NCBI GenBank assembly: GCA_049794535.1
Contig: JBARCX010000377.1
Coordinates: 1 to 26,630, forward strand
Length of the DNA stretch: 26,630 bases
DNA from: JBARCX01 sp049794535
GTDB taxonomy: Bacteria; Pseudomonadota; Gammaproteobacteria; Xanthomonadales; Rhodanobacteraceae
Direction of reading: 5' to 3'
Of the stretch, positions 1 through 8,205 are shown in pieces. The position numbers were made by a program, and so were the translations under genes. Numbering within the stretch: position 1 is the stretch's first letter; the number at the start of each line of letters is the position of its first letter. The notes below the pieces were generated by a model that saw only the letters and a program-made list of their open reading frames with translations, was not told where the DNA came from and did not search any database.

Positions 1-755
1 CGATCACCGATGAAGATCGCGCTCAGTTCACTCAGACCATGCAACTGCTCACCGCACCGAATGCGGAAACCACGCTGTATACCCAGGTACAGCCAAAGCT
101 GACCCAGCTCGAGCAGCAATACAAAGATCAGTTGCCGGTGATGATCGGTATCGGCCAGGCGATCATCGGCACCGGCATCGCACAGAGCAAGAAACTCACC
201 GACGAGCAGAAACAACAGGCCAATGCCGTGCTCGCCGCCATGCTGCCATGGGCGCAGAAAACACCGTGGTTCGACCAGGCCAGAGCGAAACAAGCGGTCA
301 GCGTGGTCGTAACTACCGTACGCAAGCTTGACCTGAAGAACGCGGACGAGCTGCGCACCATGGATTTCGATACCGCGATGAAGAAATACTCGCTCGGTTT
401 CGACGGCGCCAAGCAATTGCTGTCGCTCTACGACCTGTCGATCGACGACACACTGAACTCGGTCAAGCTCACCCCGACCGACAACAGCAACGGCCATGCC
501 AGCATCAAGGTCGACTACACCCTGCTTGGCAAACCGCTGTCATTCGAGTCGAAGCTGGTGCAACAAGACGGCCGCTGGTACAGCGAGGATCTGCTGCGCA
601 ACGTGCGCGAAGCGCATGAGGAGCTGCTGCACCCGGCCACCGATAGCAGCACGGCAGCACCGGCTGCCAGCGCGCCGGCACCAGCGACGAGCGCACCGGT
701 CGCCGCCCCCACCGCTACTACAGCCGCAGTAGCGGTGAAGCCAAAGAGCCTTTAA
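1..755 (+). CDS. Hypothetical protein, 5' end missing
   Basis: The reading frame is open from the first bases of the window (codons from position 3) to the TAA at 753-755, so the true start lies upstream; the first ATG inside the window (39) has no ribosome binding site and the frame continues in front of it. About 250 residues are visible. They are helical and polar, without membrane segments or motifs I recognise. The middle carries a beta-type stretch with a GRWYSEDLL segment, reminiscent of small secreted or lipoprotein folds. The last 45 residues or so are an Ala/Pro/Thr-rich tail of low complexity, typical of a disordered or wall-crossing end. A signal peptide cannot be judged because the N terminus is missing. 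It is followed by a hairpin over the stop codon and then plsB on the same strand. Function unknown. Confidence 0.75.
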   Translation, partial: ITDEDRAQFTQTMQLLTAPNAETTLYTQVQPKLTQLEQQYKDQLPVMIGIGQAIIGTGIAQSKKLTDEQKQQANAVLAAMLPWAQKTPWFDQARAKQAVSVVVTTVRKLDLKNADELRTMDFDTAMKKYSLGFDGAKQLLSLYDLSIDDTLNSVKLTPTDNSNGHASIKVDYTLLGKPLSFESKLVQQDGRWYSEDLLRNVREAHEELLHPATDSSTAAPAASAPAPATSAPVAAPTATTAAVAVKPKSL

Positions 756-763
756 TAGGCTCT
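745..763 (+). terminator. Hairpin over the stop codon of the first gene
   Basis: AGAGCCT and AGGCTCT form a perfect 7-bp stem around a 5-nt loop (TTAAT) that contains most of the stop codon. No T-run follows (GCGCGC instead), so it is at best a weak or Rho-assisted terminator or a 3'-end stabiliser. It separates the first gene from plsB. Confidence 0.35.
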
Positions 764-802
764 GCGCGCTGCTGGCGCGACCCACCCGGTAGAATATGAC
801 GG

Positions 803-3451
803 ATGCCGAATATGTCACCGGATTCATCTACCCGTAGCCGTGCCCCCTGGTGGTTCCACCTGGCGGGGCAGCTGCTCGAACCCTGGTTGCGCCTGCGCCG
901 CGACCCGGCCGAGCCCGCTGCTTTGCTGCAAACCGGCGCGCCAGTCTGTTATGTGATCGAGCGCGACGGCTTCTCCGACGCGCTGATTCTCGACCGCGCC
1001 TGCCGTGAGGCGGGCCTGCCCAGCCCGATGCAGCCGCTGATCGGCACACGCCGTCGACGCTCGGTGTTCGCACTGGCGCGGCGTGATGGCTGGCTGTTTG
1101 GGCGCAACCGCAAACGCACGCCCAACGAAACGTTGGGCCAACTGGTGCGTTCGCTGGAAGCGCACCCGAATCGCGACATTCAGATCGTGCCGGTATCGAT
1201 CTACGTAGGTCGCGCACCCACCCGCGAGTCGGGCTGGTTCAGCGTGCTGTTTTCCGAAAACTGGGTGATGGTGGGCCGCTTCCGTCGGCTGCTGGCGTTG
1301 CTGCTCAACGGCCGCGATACCGTGGTGCACTTCTCCGCGCCAGTATCGCTGCGTGCGGTGATGAGCGAAGCCGGCGACGCCGCTCCGGAACGCTTTGCAC
1401 GCAAGATTGCCCGCGTACTGCGCACCCATTTCCGGCGTATCCGCGCAGCAGTGATCGGGCCCGATCTCTCGCACAAGCGCACCGTTATCGACGCCGTGCT
1501 CAACGCAGAACCGGTACGCGCGGCCATTACGGCCACCGCAGCAAAAGAGCACATCAGCCACGCCAAGGCCTGGCGCCGTGCGCAAAAGCTACTGCTGGAG
1601 ATCGCCGCCGACTACTCGCATCCGGTCGTGCGCTCCGCCTCGTTCCTGCTTTCCAACTTCTGGAACAAGCTGTACGACGGCATCACGATGCACCACTTCG
1701 ACAAGGCCCGCGCCGCGGCGCCCGGTCACGAAGTGATCTACGTACCCAGCCACCGCAGCCACGCCGACTACCTGCTGATGTCGTATCAGCTGCATATGTC
1801 CGGCGTGGTGGTGCCGCACATCGCCGCAGGCGTGAACCTCAACCTGCCCGTGATCGGCCCGTTCCTACGTCGTGGCGGCGCGTTTTTCCTGCGTCGCACG
1901 TTCAAAGGCAACGCGCTGTATTCGGTCGTGTTCAACGAATACATTGCGCAGCTGATCGATCGTGGCGTGCCAATGGAGTACTTCATCGAAGGTGGTCGCT
2001 CGCGCACAGGACGCCTGTTGGCACCACGTGCCGGCATGCTGGTGATGACCGTTCGCGCGTTCCTTCGCGCACCGCGTCGACCTGTGCTGTTTCAGCCGGT
2101 ATATATCGGCTACGAGAAGCTGATGGAGGGCAACTCCTACGCAGGCGAACTCTCCGGCAAGCCGAAGGAAAAAGAATCTTTGCTCGGCCTGCTACGGGGC
2201 CTGAAAGTGCTACGCCAACACTACGGCCACGTAGCGCTGAACTTCGGCGAGCCGATTGAGCTGAACCCGATGCTGGATGCCATCAGTCCTGACTGGCGCA
2301 CCGCGATCGAGGATCCAGACGCCAAGCCCGAATGGCTCAATAGCGTCGTCGACCAGCTGGCCGAAAAGATTCAGATCAACGTCAATCGCGCCGCCGACGT
2401 GAATCCGATCAACCTGCTTGCACTGGCACTACTCGCCACGCCCAAGCACGCGATGGCCGAGCACGACCTGCAAGTGCAGCTGGAGCTGATGAAAGCGCTG
2501 ATCGAGGAGCTGCCGTACTCCGACCGTGTCACGCTGACCCCGATGGATCCGCCTGCCATCATCGCTTACGGCGAGCAGATGGGCTGGATACGGCGCGTGC
2601 GCCATTCGCTGGGCGATGTGCTGGTGGCGGATCCCGAACAAGCCGTGCTGCTTTCCTACTTCCGCAACAATGTTGTGCACATCACCACCACCGCAGCATG
2701 GGTGGCCTGCTGCTTCCTCAACAATCGGCGCATGACGCGCGCCTCGATACTGCGGCTGGGGCGCATCATCTATCCGTTTATCCAGGGTGAGTTGTTCCTG
2801 CCGTGGGACACCGAAGGATTCGGCGCGCAGTTGCAGGCCACGATCGATTTCTTCGTACGCCGTGGCCTACTCGAATCGACCGGCGAGGGGCGCGTACTCG
2901 AACGCGCGCCAGGCCAGGATGACAGCGCATTCCAACTCAAGGTGATTGCGCGTAGCCTGATCCAGGCGTTCGAGCGCTATTACATCACCATCGCCGCACT
3001 GGCCAAGAACGGCCCGCATGCGATCACCGCTGCCGAACTAGAAAACGTTTGCACGCTCACCGCGCAGCGCTTGAGTCTGCTTGACGAACTTTCTGCGCCT
3101 GAATTCTTCGACAAGGCGCTGTTCCGCGGCTTCATCCAGAAGCTACGCGAGCGACGCATCGTATGGACCGATGAGGCCGGCAAGCTCGACTACGACAGTG
3201 CACTGGAAGGCATGGTGCGTGACGCGCGCGTGATTCTCTCACGCGAAATGCGTCATTCGATTCTCAAGATCACCGGTGGCGACGGCGAGAAAGATGCGTC
3301 ACGCAACACGCACGCAGAAACACCAGCGACTGCCGAAGTTCAAGCGCAACCTGCACCGGCTGAAACACTCAATGTCGGCGAGGAATTGCACGAGCGGCAT
3401 GTGCTTGCCGAGCATCATGAGCATGCACCGACGGATCACGAGAAAACCTGA
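803..3451 (+). CDS. plsB: Glycerol-3-phosphate 1-O-acyltransferase PlsB
   Basis: Transfers a fatty acyl group from acyl-ACP or acyl-CoA to sn-glycerol-3-phosphate, giving lysophosphatidate, the first step of membrane phospholipid synthesis; the enzyme is peripheral on the inner membrane. The family HX4D catalytic box is seen at residues 317-322 (HRSHAD). It is followed by the GxxFxRR-type block (GGAFFLRR) and by the substrate-binding block FIEGGRSRTG about 75 residues later, all in the family order. The 882-residue length exceeds E. coli PlsB (about 807), mainly through a C-terminal tail of about 50 residues rich in Ala, Glu and His (ending near EHAPTDHEKT), which is probably disordered. ATG 803 has no clear Shine-Dalgarno; the in-frame ATG at 812 is an equal alternative. 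It stands alone and runs toward a convergent autotransporter gene. Identity is secure. Confidence 0.96.
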   Translation: MPNMSPDSSTRSRAPWWFHLAGQLLEPWLRLRRDPAEPAALLQTGAPVCYVIERDGFSDALILDRACREAGLPSPMQPLIGTRRRRSVFALARRDGWLFGRNRKRTPNETLGQLVRSLEAHPNRDIQIVPVSIYVGRAPTRESGWFSVLFSENWVMVGRFRRLLALLLNGRDTVVHFSAPVSLRAVMSEAGDAAPERFARKIARVLRTHFRRIRAAVIGPDLSHKRTVIDAVLNAEPVRAAITATAAKEHISHAKAWRRAQKLLLEIAADYSHPVVRSASFLLSNFWNKLYDGITMHHFDKARAAAPGHEVIYVPSHRSHADYLLMSYQLHMSGVVVPHIAAGVNLNLPVIGPFLRRGGAFFLRRTFKGNALYSVVFNEYIAQLIDRGVPMEYFIEGGRSRTGRLLAPRAGMLVMTVRAFLRAPRRPVLFQPVYIGYEKLMEGNSYAGELSGKPKEKESLLGLLRGLKVLRQHYGHVALNFGEPIELNPMLDAISPDWRTAIEDPDAKPEWLNSVVDQLAEKIQINVNRAADVNPINLLALALLATPKHAMAEHDLQVQLELMKALIEELPYSDRVTLTPMDPPAIIAYGEQMGWIRRVRHSLGDVLVADPEQAVLLSYFRNNVVHITTTAAWVACCFLNNRRMTRASILRLGRIIYPFIQGELFLPWDTEGFGAQLQATIDFFVRRGLLESTGEGRVLERAPGQDDSAFQLKVIARSLIQAFERYYITIAALAKNGPHAITAAELENVCTLTAQRLSLLDELSAPEFFDKALFRGFIQKLRERRIVWTDEAGKLDYDSALEGMVRDARVILSREMRHSILKITGGDGEKDASRNTHAETPATAEVQAQPAPAETLNVGEELHERHVLAEHHEHAPTDHEKT

Positions 3452-3458
3452 TCTCACA

Positions 3459-3476
3459 GCGTCTTTCAGAAGACGC
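3459..3476. terminator. Hairpin downstream of plsB
   Basis: GCGTCTT and AAGACGC form a perfect 7-bp stem with a TCAG tetraloop, starting 7 nt after the plsB stop. It is followed by ATTGAAAG rather than a T-run. With the larger hairpin at 3485-3520 it fills the gap between the convergent genes, so it probably serves in transcript end formation in one or both directions. Confidence 0.5.
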
Positions 3477-3484
3477 ATTGAAAG

Positions 3485-3520
3485 GTCGCATGGCATGGGC
3501 CTGTACCCATGCCATGCGAC
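3485..3520. terminator. Perfect 15-bp inverted repeat between convergent genes
   Basis: GTCGCATGGCATGGG is followed by a 6-nt loop (CCTGTA) and its exact reverse complement. It lies 33 nt after the plsB stop and 11 nt beyond the stop of the autotransporter gene on the other strand. The position and perfect stem suggest a bidirectional terminator. Neither side has a proper T-tract; the minus side reads CTTTCAAT, so termination may need Rho or the hairpin may protect 3' ends. Confidence 0.6.
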
Positions 3521-3531
3521 TCAGCAACAAC

Positions 3532-6426
3532 TCAGAACGTGTACCGCGCGCCTGCACTCAGCACCGTCGCCTTCGTACCACCGCCTGCAATTTGATCATC
3601 TACATTGGCGAACCACGACCAATGTTTATCCAGCAAGGCCGTGAGGCCCACGCCGACCCAGCCGGAATTACGCGGCGAGTTCACACCTTCCAGTTCGAAA
3701 GTGGCATTCGGCGCACCGGCATATGCTGCGGTTAAACCAAGGTCGTTACCCGCCAATACGCGCTGATACAAGGCAAAACCCTTGAGCCACATCTGGCCTG
3801 CATCCCACGTCCAGTGGTAAGCGATACGCGCGCCAATCTGGCTATAGCTCTGATTGAGATCTTTGCTGTCCGCCGCGATACCAAAACCACCAGCCCCCTG
3901 CTCGGCAATCGCGCCGCGTGACAACTCGCCGTCGCCCAATGATACGAACGGCGTGGTCGTCCATGCATCCGACTTCGCCTCATAGCCGGCTTCGAGGTAC
4001 GCCGAGCTCAGCTGATCGTGACGCGTACTGGTGATCGGCGCGGGCGTGGTGCCAAGCACGGCCCATCGACTGACCGCGCTATTGATCCAGTCTTTGCCAA
4101 TACGGCCAGAGATGTATGCATTGTCCATCGCGAACTTGCCGTAGAGCATCGCGCCCGTGCTGCGCGAGCTGCTATTACCGGCCTGCATGGTGTAAGTGGA
4201 ACCGAGACGATTCCAATCGAGTCCGACGCCCATGGTGAATACATCGGACAACGCGGCGTCATAGCCTGCGATGGCACCGCCGCCACTGTAGCTACCCGTC
4301 GCGTAACCGCTACGTGCGATATCGCCACTCGCACCGGTGCCCTGGAACCATGCACCTTGCTGCGAACCACCATTGCCAAGATCCACCAAGCGATCGGCCA
4401 CCGTGCGATTGACGATGCCGGATTGCTCAAACGTCAGCTCTTGCGACGATGCCAGCAGCTGTCCTGACAAGCTGTTGATCGAAGCTTGTGCTTCTGCGAT
4501 CGAAGACGCATGCAGGAACTCGCCAGCGGCCGCGAGGAATGTTTGATGCTGTGCAGGGCTCGTCGTGACCCATTGATCCGCTTGCTCCAGTGCGCCTTCG
4601 ATGTGCTGCGCCGTTTGCTGCGTGGTCGCCACGTTCGGCATCGCCGCTTCCGCAATGCTCGATACAGAAGTACGACTGAGGGCGACATCGACCTGCGTTG
4701 CCGTATACGACAACGTCCCGCTCAGATAGACCCCGCCCGTAACCTGCAGCGAACCGAACGTACCCGAGATACTGCCCGCATTGATCAGCGGCTCTTCGGC
4801 TTGCGCCGTGTAACCACTCGGCGTAATGGCATTAATCGTCGAGCCACCGAGTGTTGCCGTACCTGTCACCTGCAATGGCAAACCGAGCTGGATCTGGGTC
4901 AGTGCTGTCGCCGTCATGGTGTAGTTGCCATTGATCTTGAGGGCACTACTCACCGTGGAAACATCACCCGAACTATTCACGTTGCCATTAAGTGTGCCCG
5001 AGCCACCCAACAACGTGCTCGATCCCGTCAAGGTCACATTCGATGTAACGGATCCAGCGATGAACAACTGTCCACCGTTGATGGTCGTGCCACCAGAGTA
5101 GGTATCGGTACCCGTAAGCATCAGTGCGCCAGCACCATCAAGTTCCAGACTGCCCGAGCCACCAATGTTGTTCGCGAAAACGGCCGTATCACCGGACGGA
5201 ATATTGACGGCAAACACGCCCCAGTTGAATGCCCCGGGGCCATTCACCGCACCGGCTGCATTGACCAGGCCGTAGCCATAAAGGGATGGATTGCCGAGCG
5301 ATGTCGCGGTCGAGAGCAAGGTCTCCTGCACATTCGAGACCGTGAAGAAGGGAAAGCGCTGCCATACCAAGGCAGCCACACCCGACACCACCGCGGCGGA
5401 GCCCGAGGTGCCGTCTGCCGCTCCCGTCGAGAACTGCGTACCCGTCACAGGTGAGAAGTAGGTATAACCCGGTGCAGCCAGGCACCATGCCGCCGCCACG
5501 CCGCAAGCACTGGATGTGTTGGTGGTATCGAGCCCAGTGACCTGGCCACTGGCATTCACCGCTACGTTAACCACAGCGAGCCAGTTGTGTTGAAGGTTCG
5601 GGTAGTAATACGGCAATCCAGATTCCACCGTCGGCTGCGTATTGCCGTTGTTACCTGCAGCCCAAACCAGCAGTTGCTTGTTGCTGACGGCTTGCGAATA
5701 GATCGCGTAGTCCTCCGTCACGAGCGGATCACTGGCGGCCACACTGGTAATCGACGTCGTGGAGCCGTAGGAGTTATTGATAATCTGCACACCCTGTGCA
5801 GCCAGATCCGTCAACGCCTGCGTTGCCAGATTTACATCGATATCACCATCGCTACCGCCTAGCCGTGCGATATACAGCAAGGACTGCGGAGCCACACCAC
5901 CGTAGTTGTAATTGCCACCGGAGCCCTGGTTATTGGCCGTGCCGCCGATGGTCTCCGCCATCACGGTACCGTGGCCGCCGGTATCCTCTGGCGTCGTATT
6001 CGTGGGATCGAAGTAGTCCTTGAACCAACTGATACGACCGATCAGCGCCGGATTATTGGCCTGCACACCTGAGTCCAGAATGCCAACCTTGACGCCTTGC
6101 CCCTGATTGCTGTTCGCGCTGCCACCGATCGCCCATGCCGTGGGCACATTTTCTGGTAGCAACTGACTAAGCAGCGGGTTGTAGTTCGGTATGACGGGCG
6201 TGAGGGGAGTCGCTGGCGAGGGCGTCAATGGTGGTGACGGTGGTGGTGTAGGGGAGGGCGTAGGAGTAGGAGTTGGCGTGGGAGTCGGCGTAGGGGTAGG
6301 GGTAGGCGCCACCGCGCTCGCCCGCACGTTGCTGCCACCACCACCGCCACCGCAAGCAGTCAGCGAACTTGTCAAAGCTATCGCTACGGAAAAGGCGATC
6401 GCGTTGTGACGATTAAGCAGGTTCAT
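3532..6426 (-). CDS. Subtilisin-type (S8) autotransporter serine protease
   Basis: A predicted type V secreted protease of 964 residues. The start is set at ATG 6426 because GGAG lies 8 nt upstream and a signal peptide follows directly; an in-frame ATG at 6501 would add 25 unlikely residues. Order of parts: signal peptide with a lipobox (LTAC, Cys25) followed by six glycines; a Pro-Thr linker (about 41-80); a subtilase domain with Asp118 (LDSG), His152 (GHGT), the oxyanion-hole Asn259 (AAGN) and Ser341 (GTSGSAA); one passenger-associated autotransporter repeat (about 428-452, TYSGGTTINGG); a beta-helical stretch; and an autotransporter beta-barrel (about 690-964) ending in Phe (ARYTF). The lipobox suggests a surface lipoprotein of the NalP kind from Neisseria, which cleaves itself and other surface proteins; that role is inference here. 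It is a single gene, convergent with plsB, with a long palindrome-bearing upstream region. Confidence 0.93.
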   Translation of the reverse strand: MNLLNRHNAIAFSVAIALTSSLTACGGGGGGSNVRASAVAPTPTPTPTPTPTPTPTPSPTPPPSPPLTPSPATPLTPVIPNYNPLLSQLLPENVPTAWAIGGSANSNQGQGVKVGILDSGVQANNPALIGRISWFKDYFDPTNTTPEDTGGHGTVMAETIGGTANNQGSGGNYNYGGVAPQSLLYIARLGGSDGDIDVNLATQALTDLAAQGVQIINNSYGSTTSITSVAASDPLVTEDYAIYSQAVSNKQLLVWAAGNNGNTQPTVESGLPYYYPNLQHNWLAVVNVAVNASGQVTGLDTTNTSSACGVAAAWCLAAPGYTYFSPVTGTQFSTGAADGTSGSAAVVSGVAALVWQRFPFFTVSNVQETLLSTATSLGNPSLYGYGLVNAAGAVNGPGAFNWGVFAVNIPSGDTAVFANNIGGSGSLELDGAGALMLTGTDTYSGGTTINGGQLFIAGSVTSNVTLTGSSTLLGGSGTLNGNVNSSGDVSTVSSALKINGNYTMTATALTQIQLGLPLQVTGTATLGGSTINAITPSGYTAQAEEPLINAGSISGTFGSLQVTGGVYLSGTLSYTATQVDVALSRTSVSSIAEAAMPNVATTQQTAQHIEGALEQADQWVTTSPAQHQTFLAAAGEFLHASSIAEAQASINSLSGQLLASSQELTFEQSGIVNRTVADRLVDLGNGGSQQGAWFQGTGASGDIARSGYATGSYSGGGAIAGYDAALSDVFTMGVGLDWNRLGSTYTMQAGNSSSRSTGAMLYGKFAMDNAYISGRIGKDWINSAVSRWAVLGTTPAPITSTRHDQLSSAYLEAGYEAKSDAWTTTPFVSLGDGELSRGAIAEQGAGGFGIAADSKDLNQSYSQIGARIAYHWTWDAGQMWLKGFALYQRVLAGNDLGLTAAYAGAPNATFELEGVNSPRNSGWVGVGLTALLDKHWSWFANVDDQIAGGGTKATVLSAGARYTF
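6259..6306 (-). repeat. Imperfect 6-bp tandem repeat coding (Pro-Thr)8
   Basis: Eight imperfect CCNACN hexamers encode residues 41-56 of the autotransporter, just after the lipidation cysteine and glycine run. A Pro/Ser/Thr-rich stretch continues to about residue 80. The unit is a multiple of three, so slippage would change linker length without breaking the frame. Confidence 0.8.
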
Positions 6427-6574
6427 CAATGCCGCTCCATGTTTTGAATGTAGAGATGAAGATCGTCGCAAGGCGTGCGAGCCATGCGCCGTGATAGTCA
6501 CTAAATGTCGGCCATACGCTCACGTCAGTGCGTTAATGGCTTGTCGATCACCAAGACAGCTCTGCGCAAGGCAG

Positions 6575-6588
6575 GCATTAATTAATGC
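6575..6588. promoter_or_regulatory. 14-bp palindrome GCATTAATTAATGC
   Basis: A perfect palindrome 149 bp upstream of the autotransporter start. Its centre is exactly 30 bp (about three helical turns) from the centre of the next palindrome. This is the arrangement expected of paired sites for a dimeric regulator, but the regulator is unknown. Confidence 0.4.
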
Positions 6589-6604
6589 AATGACCTCGTC
6601 GTAA

Positions 6605-6618
6605 TGCGCACGTGCGCA
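6605..6618. promoter_or_regulatory. 14-bp palindrome TGCGCACGTGCGCA
   Basis: A perfect palindrome with a CACGTG core, centred 30 bp from the AT-rich palindrome at 6575-6588 and on the same face of the helix. It could be an operator for the autotransporter gene. GC-rich palindromes arise more easily by chance here. Confidence 0.35.
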
Positions 6619-7092
6619 AAGCACGCATAGGCAAGCACGCCCGGTGAACATCCGAACGTTATGGTGAGCATTGAGGGATAGAGCCATCAGCATTCGATCC
6701 TTCGATATCTGGGAGTGAGATAAGAAAGACGGACGGATCCGCTCTCTGTATCTGCCCGACTTCCCAGGTGCTGCTTACGCGTACGCCACGTATCCGTCCC
6801 GGCCATTCATCAACATGGTGAATAGCAAGAACCGGAACGGACTGAATCAGTGCAATGAGTCGCTGCACTACCGTGCAGTATTCACGCCTGCATCGCTTTG
6901 TTTACGCGATACAGCGCAAAAATAATACGCTGCTTGAAGCCCCTGTTCTACACGTCATATTACGCGACAAGACAGCGTGACGATATCCGCCATGAGTCAC
7001 CATCAAGGAGACACATTAAAGCGCAGCCACCACCGGATGAGGTCGCAAATTACCGCGAATAACGCATTATCTTGCACGGTATCCACAATGCT

Positions 7093-7106
7093 ATAACCAT
7101 GGTTAT
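7093..7106. promoter_or_regulatory. 14-bp palindrome ATAACCATGGTTAT
   Basis: A perfect palindrome in the AT-rich part of the gap, about 165 bp beyond the end of the tsdA-like gene. It has no obvious gene to regulate, so its role is open. Confidence 0.3.
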
Positions 7107-7270
7107 GCAGATCATCACTGCTACAGGCACAAAACAAATGCGCACATATAGCTTCGGGTGGCAGCTGACTGGCCAGCCCCACCCGATAATGTGCAATGCG
7201 AGAGTTCGTTCGCTCAAAAACGCCTGCGATTAATCTTTAGGCAAGTGCATTGAGCCGATGCCAGAACACC

Positions 7271-8203
7271 TTACGGTTTAGCCGTCCCTTGCCCGAGCAT
7301 CTGCCCATTCACTTCAACGCCATACAGCGAGTACGGCGTGTCGTGGTACTTCGCGCGCGTGGCGGGTATCGAGTCGGCGTAGCGCGGATCCTGCGGACGT
7401 TCATGCGCATTCATGAAATACGCCACGTCCCATGCATCTTGATCGCTTAGCGTGTTGCCACGACCCAGTGGCATGTTCGCTTTGATGAAGCCGGCAGCCT
7501 TGTCGACCTCATGCATGCCCGCGCCCCAGTTGAACGAAGCCGCCCCCCAAAGTGATGGAAACACGACCTGCTCCGCTACCTGCTGACCCTCGCCATTCGC
7601 ACCATGGCATAGCGCGCAATCGCGTTCGTATACCTTTTCGCCGCGCGCGTAGTCGGGTGTCTGCGCGGGTTTCGCCAGCTGCGGATAACCCCGCCCTGGT
7701 AGTGATTTACCTACGGGCTCACCTTGCGACATCCAGTACGCATAGCTCTCCAGCGCCACCAGCACCGGATCGCCCAGCGGTGGCGCGTTGCCGTTCATGC
7801 TGAAACGGAAGCAGCCCTGCAGCCGCTCGGCAAACGTGTTCACGTGATGGTTCTTGCTGCGGTACGCCGGATACATCGGATAGGCGCCCCACATCGGCCC
7901 GGCGTTGGCAAGCCGCCCCGCATCCAGATGGCAGTTCTCGCAGCTCAGGTGATTGCCTACATAAGCGGAGGCGTACTTGTCCGGCTCGAGGAAAATCTGC
8001 CGACCTAGCGCTACCTCTTTGCCAAAGTCATCGTTCGGGATGGATGACTCTGATGGCGGAATGAAAGCCGTGAGCACGCTCGAAGCAGGTGCCGGTGCGC
8101 TGCTTGGCGTTGATGCCGTAGACGTCGGCGCGTTGCTGCCCGTTCGATCACAGGCAGCAAGCAACAAAGCAAACCCCAGCACGGCATAGTGATGACGTTT
8201 CAT
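7271..8203 (-). CDS. tsdA: TsdA-like diheme thiosulfate dehydrogenase / tetrathionate reductase
   Basis: TsdA joins two thiosulfates to tetrathionate, or does the reverse, in the periplasm. The 310-residue protein has a lipoprotein signal (LLAAC, Cys18), a Ser/Ala/Pro linker and two haem sites, C88ENCH92 and C196ALCH200. The block YVGNHLSCENCHLDAGR and the following Cys131 (GCFRFSMNG) match the TsdA pattern, in which that cysteine is the distal haem-1 ligand beside the active site. Met244 (ANMPLG) fits the haem-2 ligand. In Allochromatium TsdA, as I recall, the residue before this Met is Lys; here it is Asn, more like the Campylobacter enzyme, which favours tetrathionate reduction. A strong Shine-Dalgarno (AGGAGG, 9 nt spacing) precedes the ATG, which lies 2 nt after the tsdB stop. 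It is the last gene of a four-gene operon. Confidence 0.87.
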   Translation of the reverse strand: MKRHHYAVLGFALLLAACDRTGSNAPTSTASTPSSAPAPASSVLTAFIPPSESSIPNDDFGKEVALGRQIFLEPDKYASAYVGNHLSCENCHLDAGRLANAGPMWGAYPMYPAYRSKNHHVNTFAERLQGCFRFSMNGNAPPLGDPVLVALESYAYWMSQGEPVGKSLPGRGYPQLAKPAQTPDYARGEKVYERDCALCHGANGEGQQVAEQVVFPSLWGAASFNWGAGMHEVDKAAGFIKANMPLGRGNTLSDQDAWDVAYFMNAHERPQDPRYADSIPATRAKYHDTPYSLYGVEVNGQMLGQGTAKP

Positions 8204-8205
8204 AA

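Larger units (their letters stand above)
6427..7270. other. 844-bp gap without a clear gene, palindrome-rich and AT-richer
   Basis: This lies between the autotransporter start and the end of the tsd-like operon. No frame has both a credible start and the codon use of the neighbours. The longest minus-strand frames (6659-6868, 69 codons; 7003-7236, 77 codons open but without a good start) resemble nothing I recognise. The region holds three perfect 14-bp palindromes (6575-6588, 6605-6618, 7093-7106) and a small stem at 6863-6878 (CTGCAC/GTGCAG). The autotransporter promoter must lie in the left part, but I could not fix -35 and -10 boxes. The right part (about 6880-7250) is noticeably AT-rich and may be decayed or acquired DNA. 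Confidence 0.6.

Noticed and set aside
4486..5454. Open frame of 322 codons on the + strand inside the autotransporter gene
   Set aside because: It is antisense to a well-supported protease gene, rich in Arg/His/Cys as expected from the opposite strand, and has no recognisable domain or ribosome site.
6191..6409. Plus-strand Val-Gly repeat frame opposite the Pro-Thr linker
   Set aside because: It is the antisense reading of the Pro-Thr repeats; the repeat creates a long open frame by composition alone.
6659..6868. 69-codon minus-strand frame upstream of the autotransporter
   Set aside because: No recognisable family, no clear ribosome site and no conserved-looking structure; it may be chance.
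7003..7236. 77-codon open minus-strand frame after the tsdA-like gene
   Set aside because: It reads somewhat protein-like, but the only usable start is an internal GTG at 7182, third-position GC is low and I recognise no family. Kept as an open question and not called as a gene.
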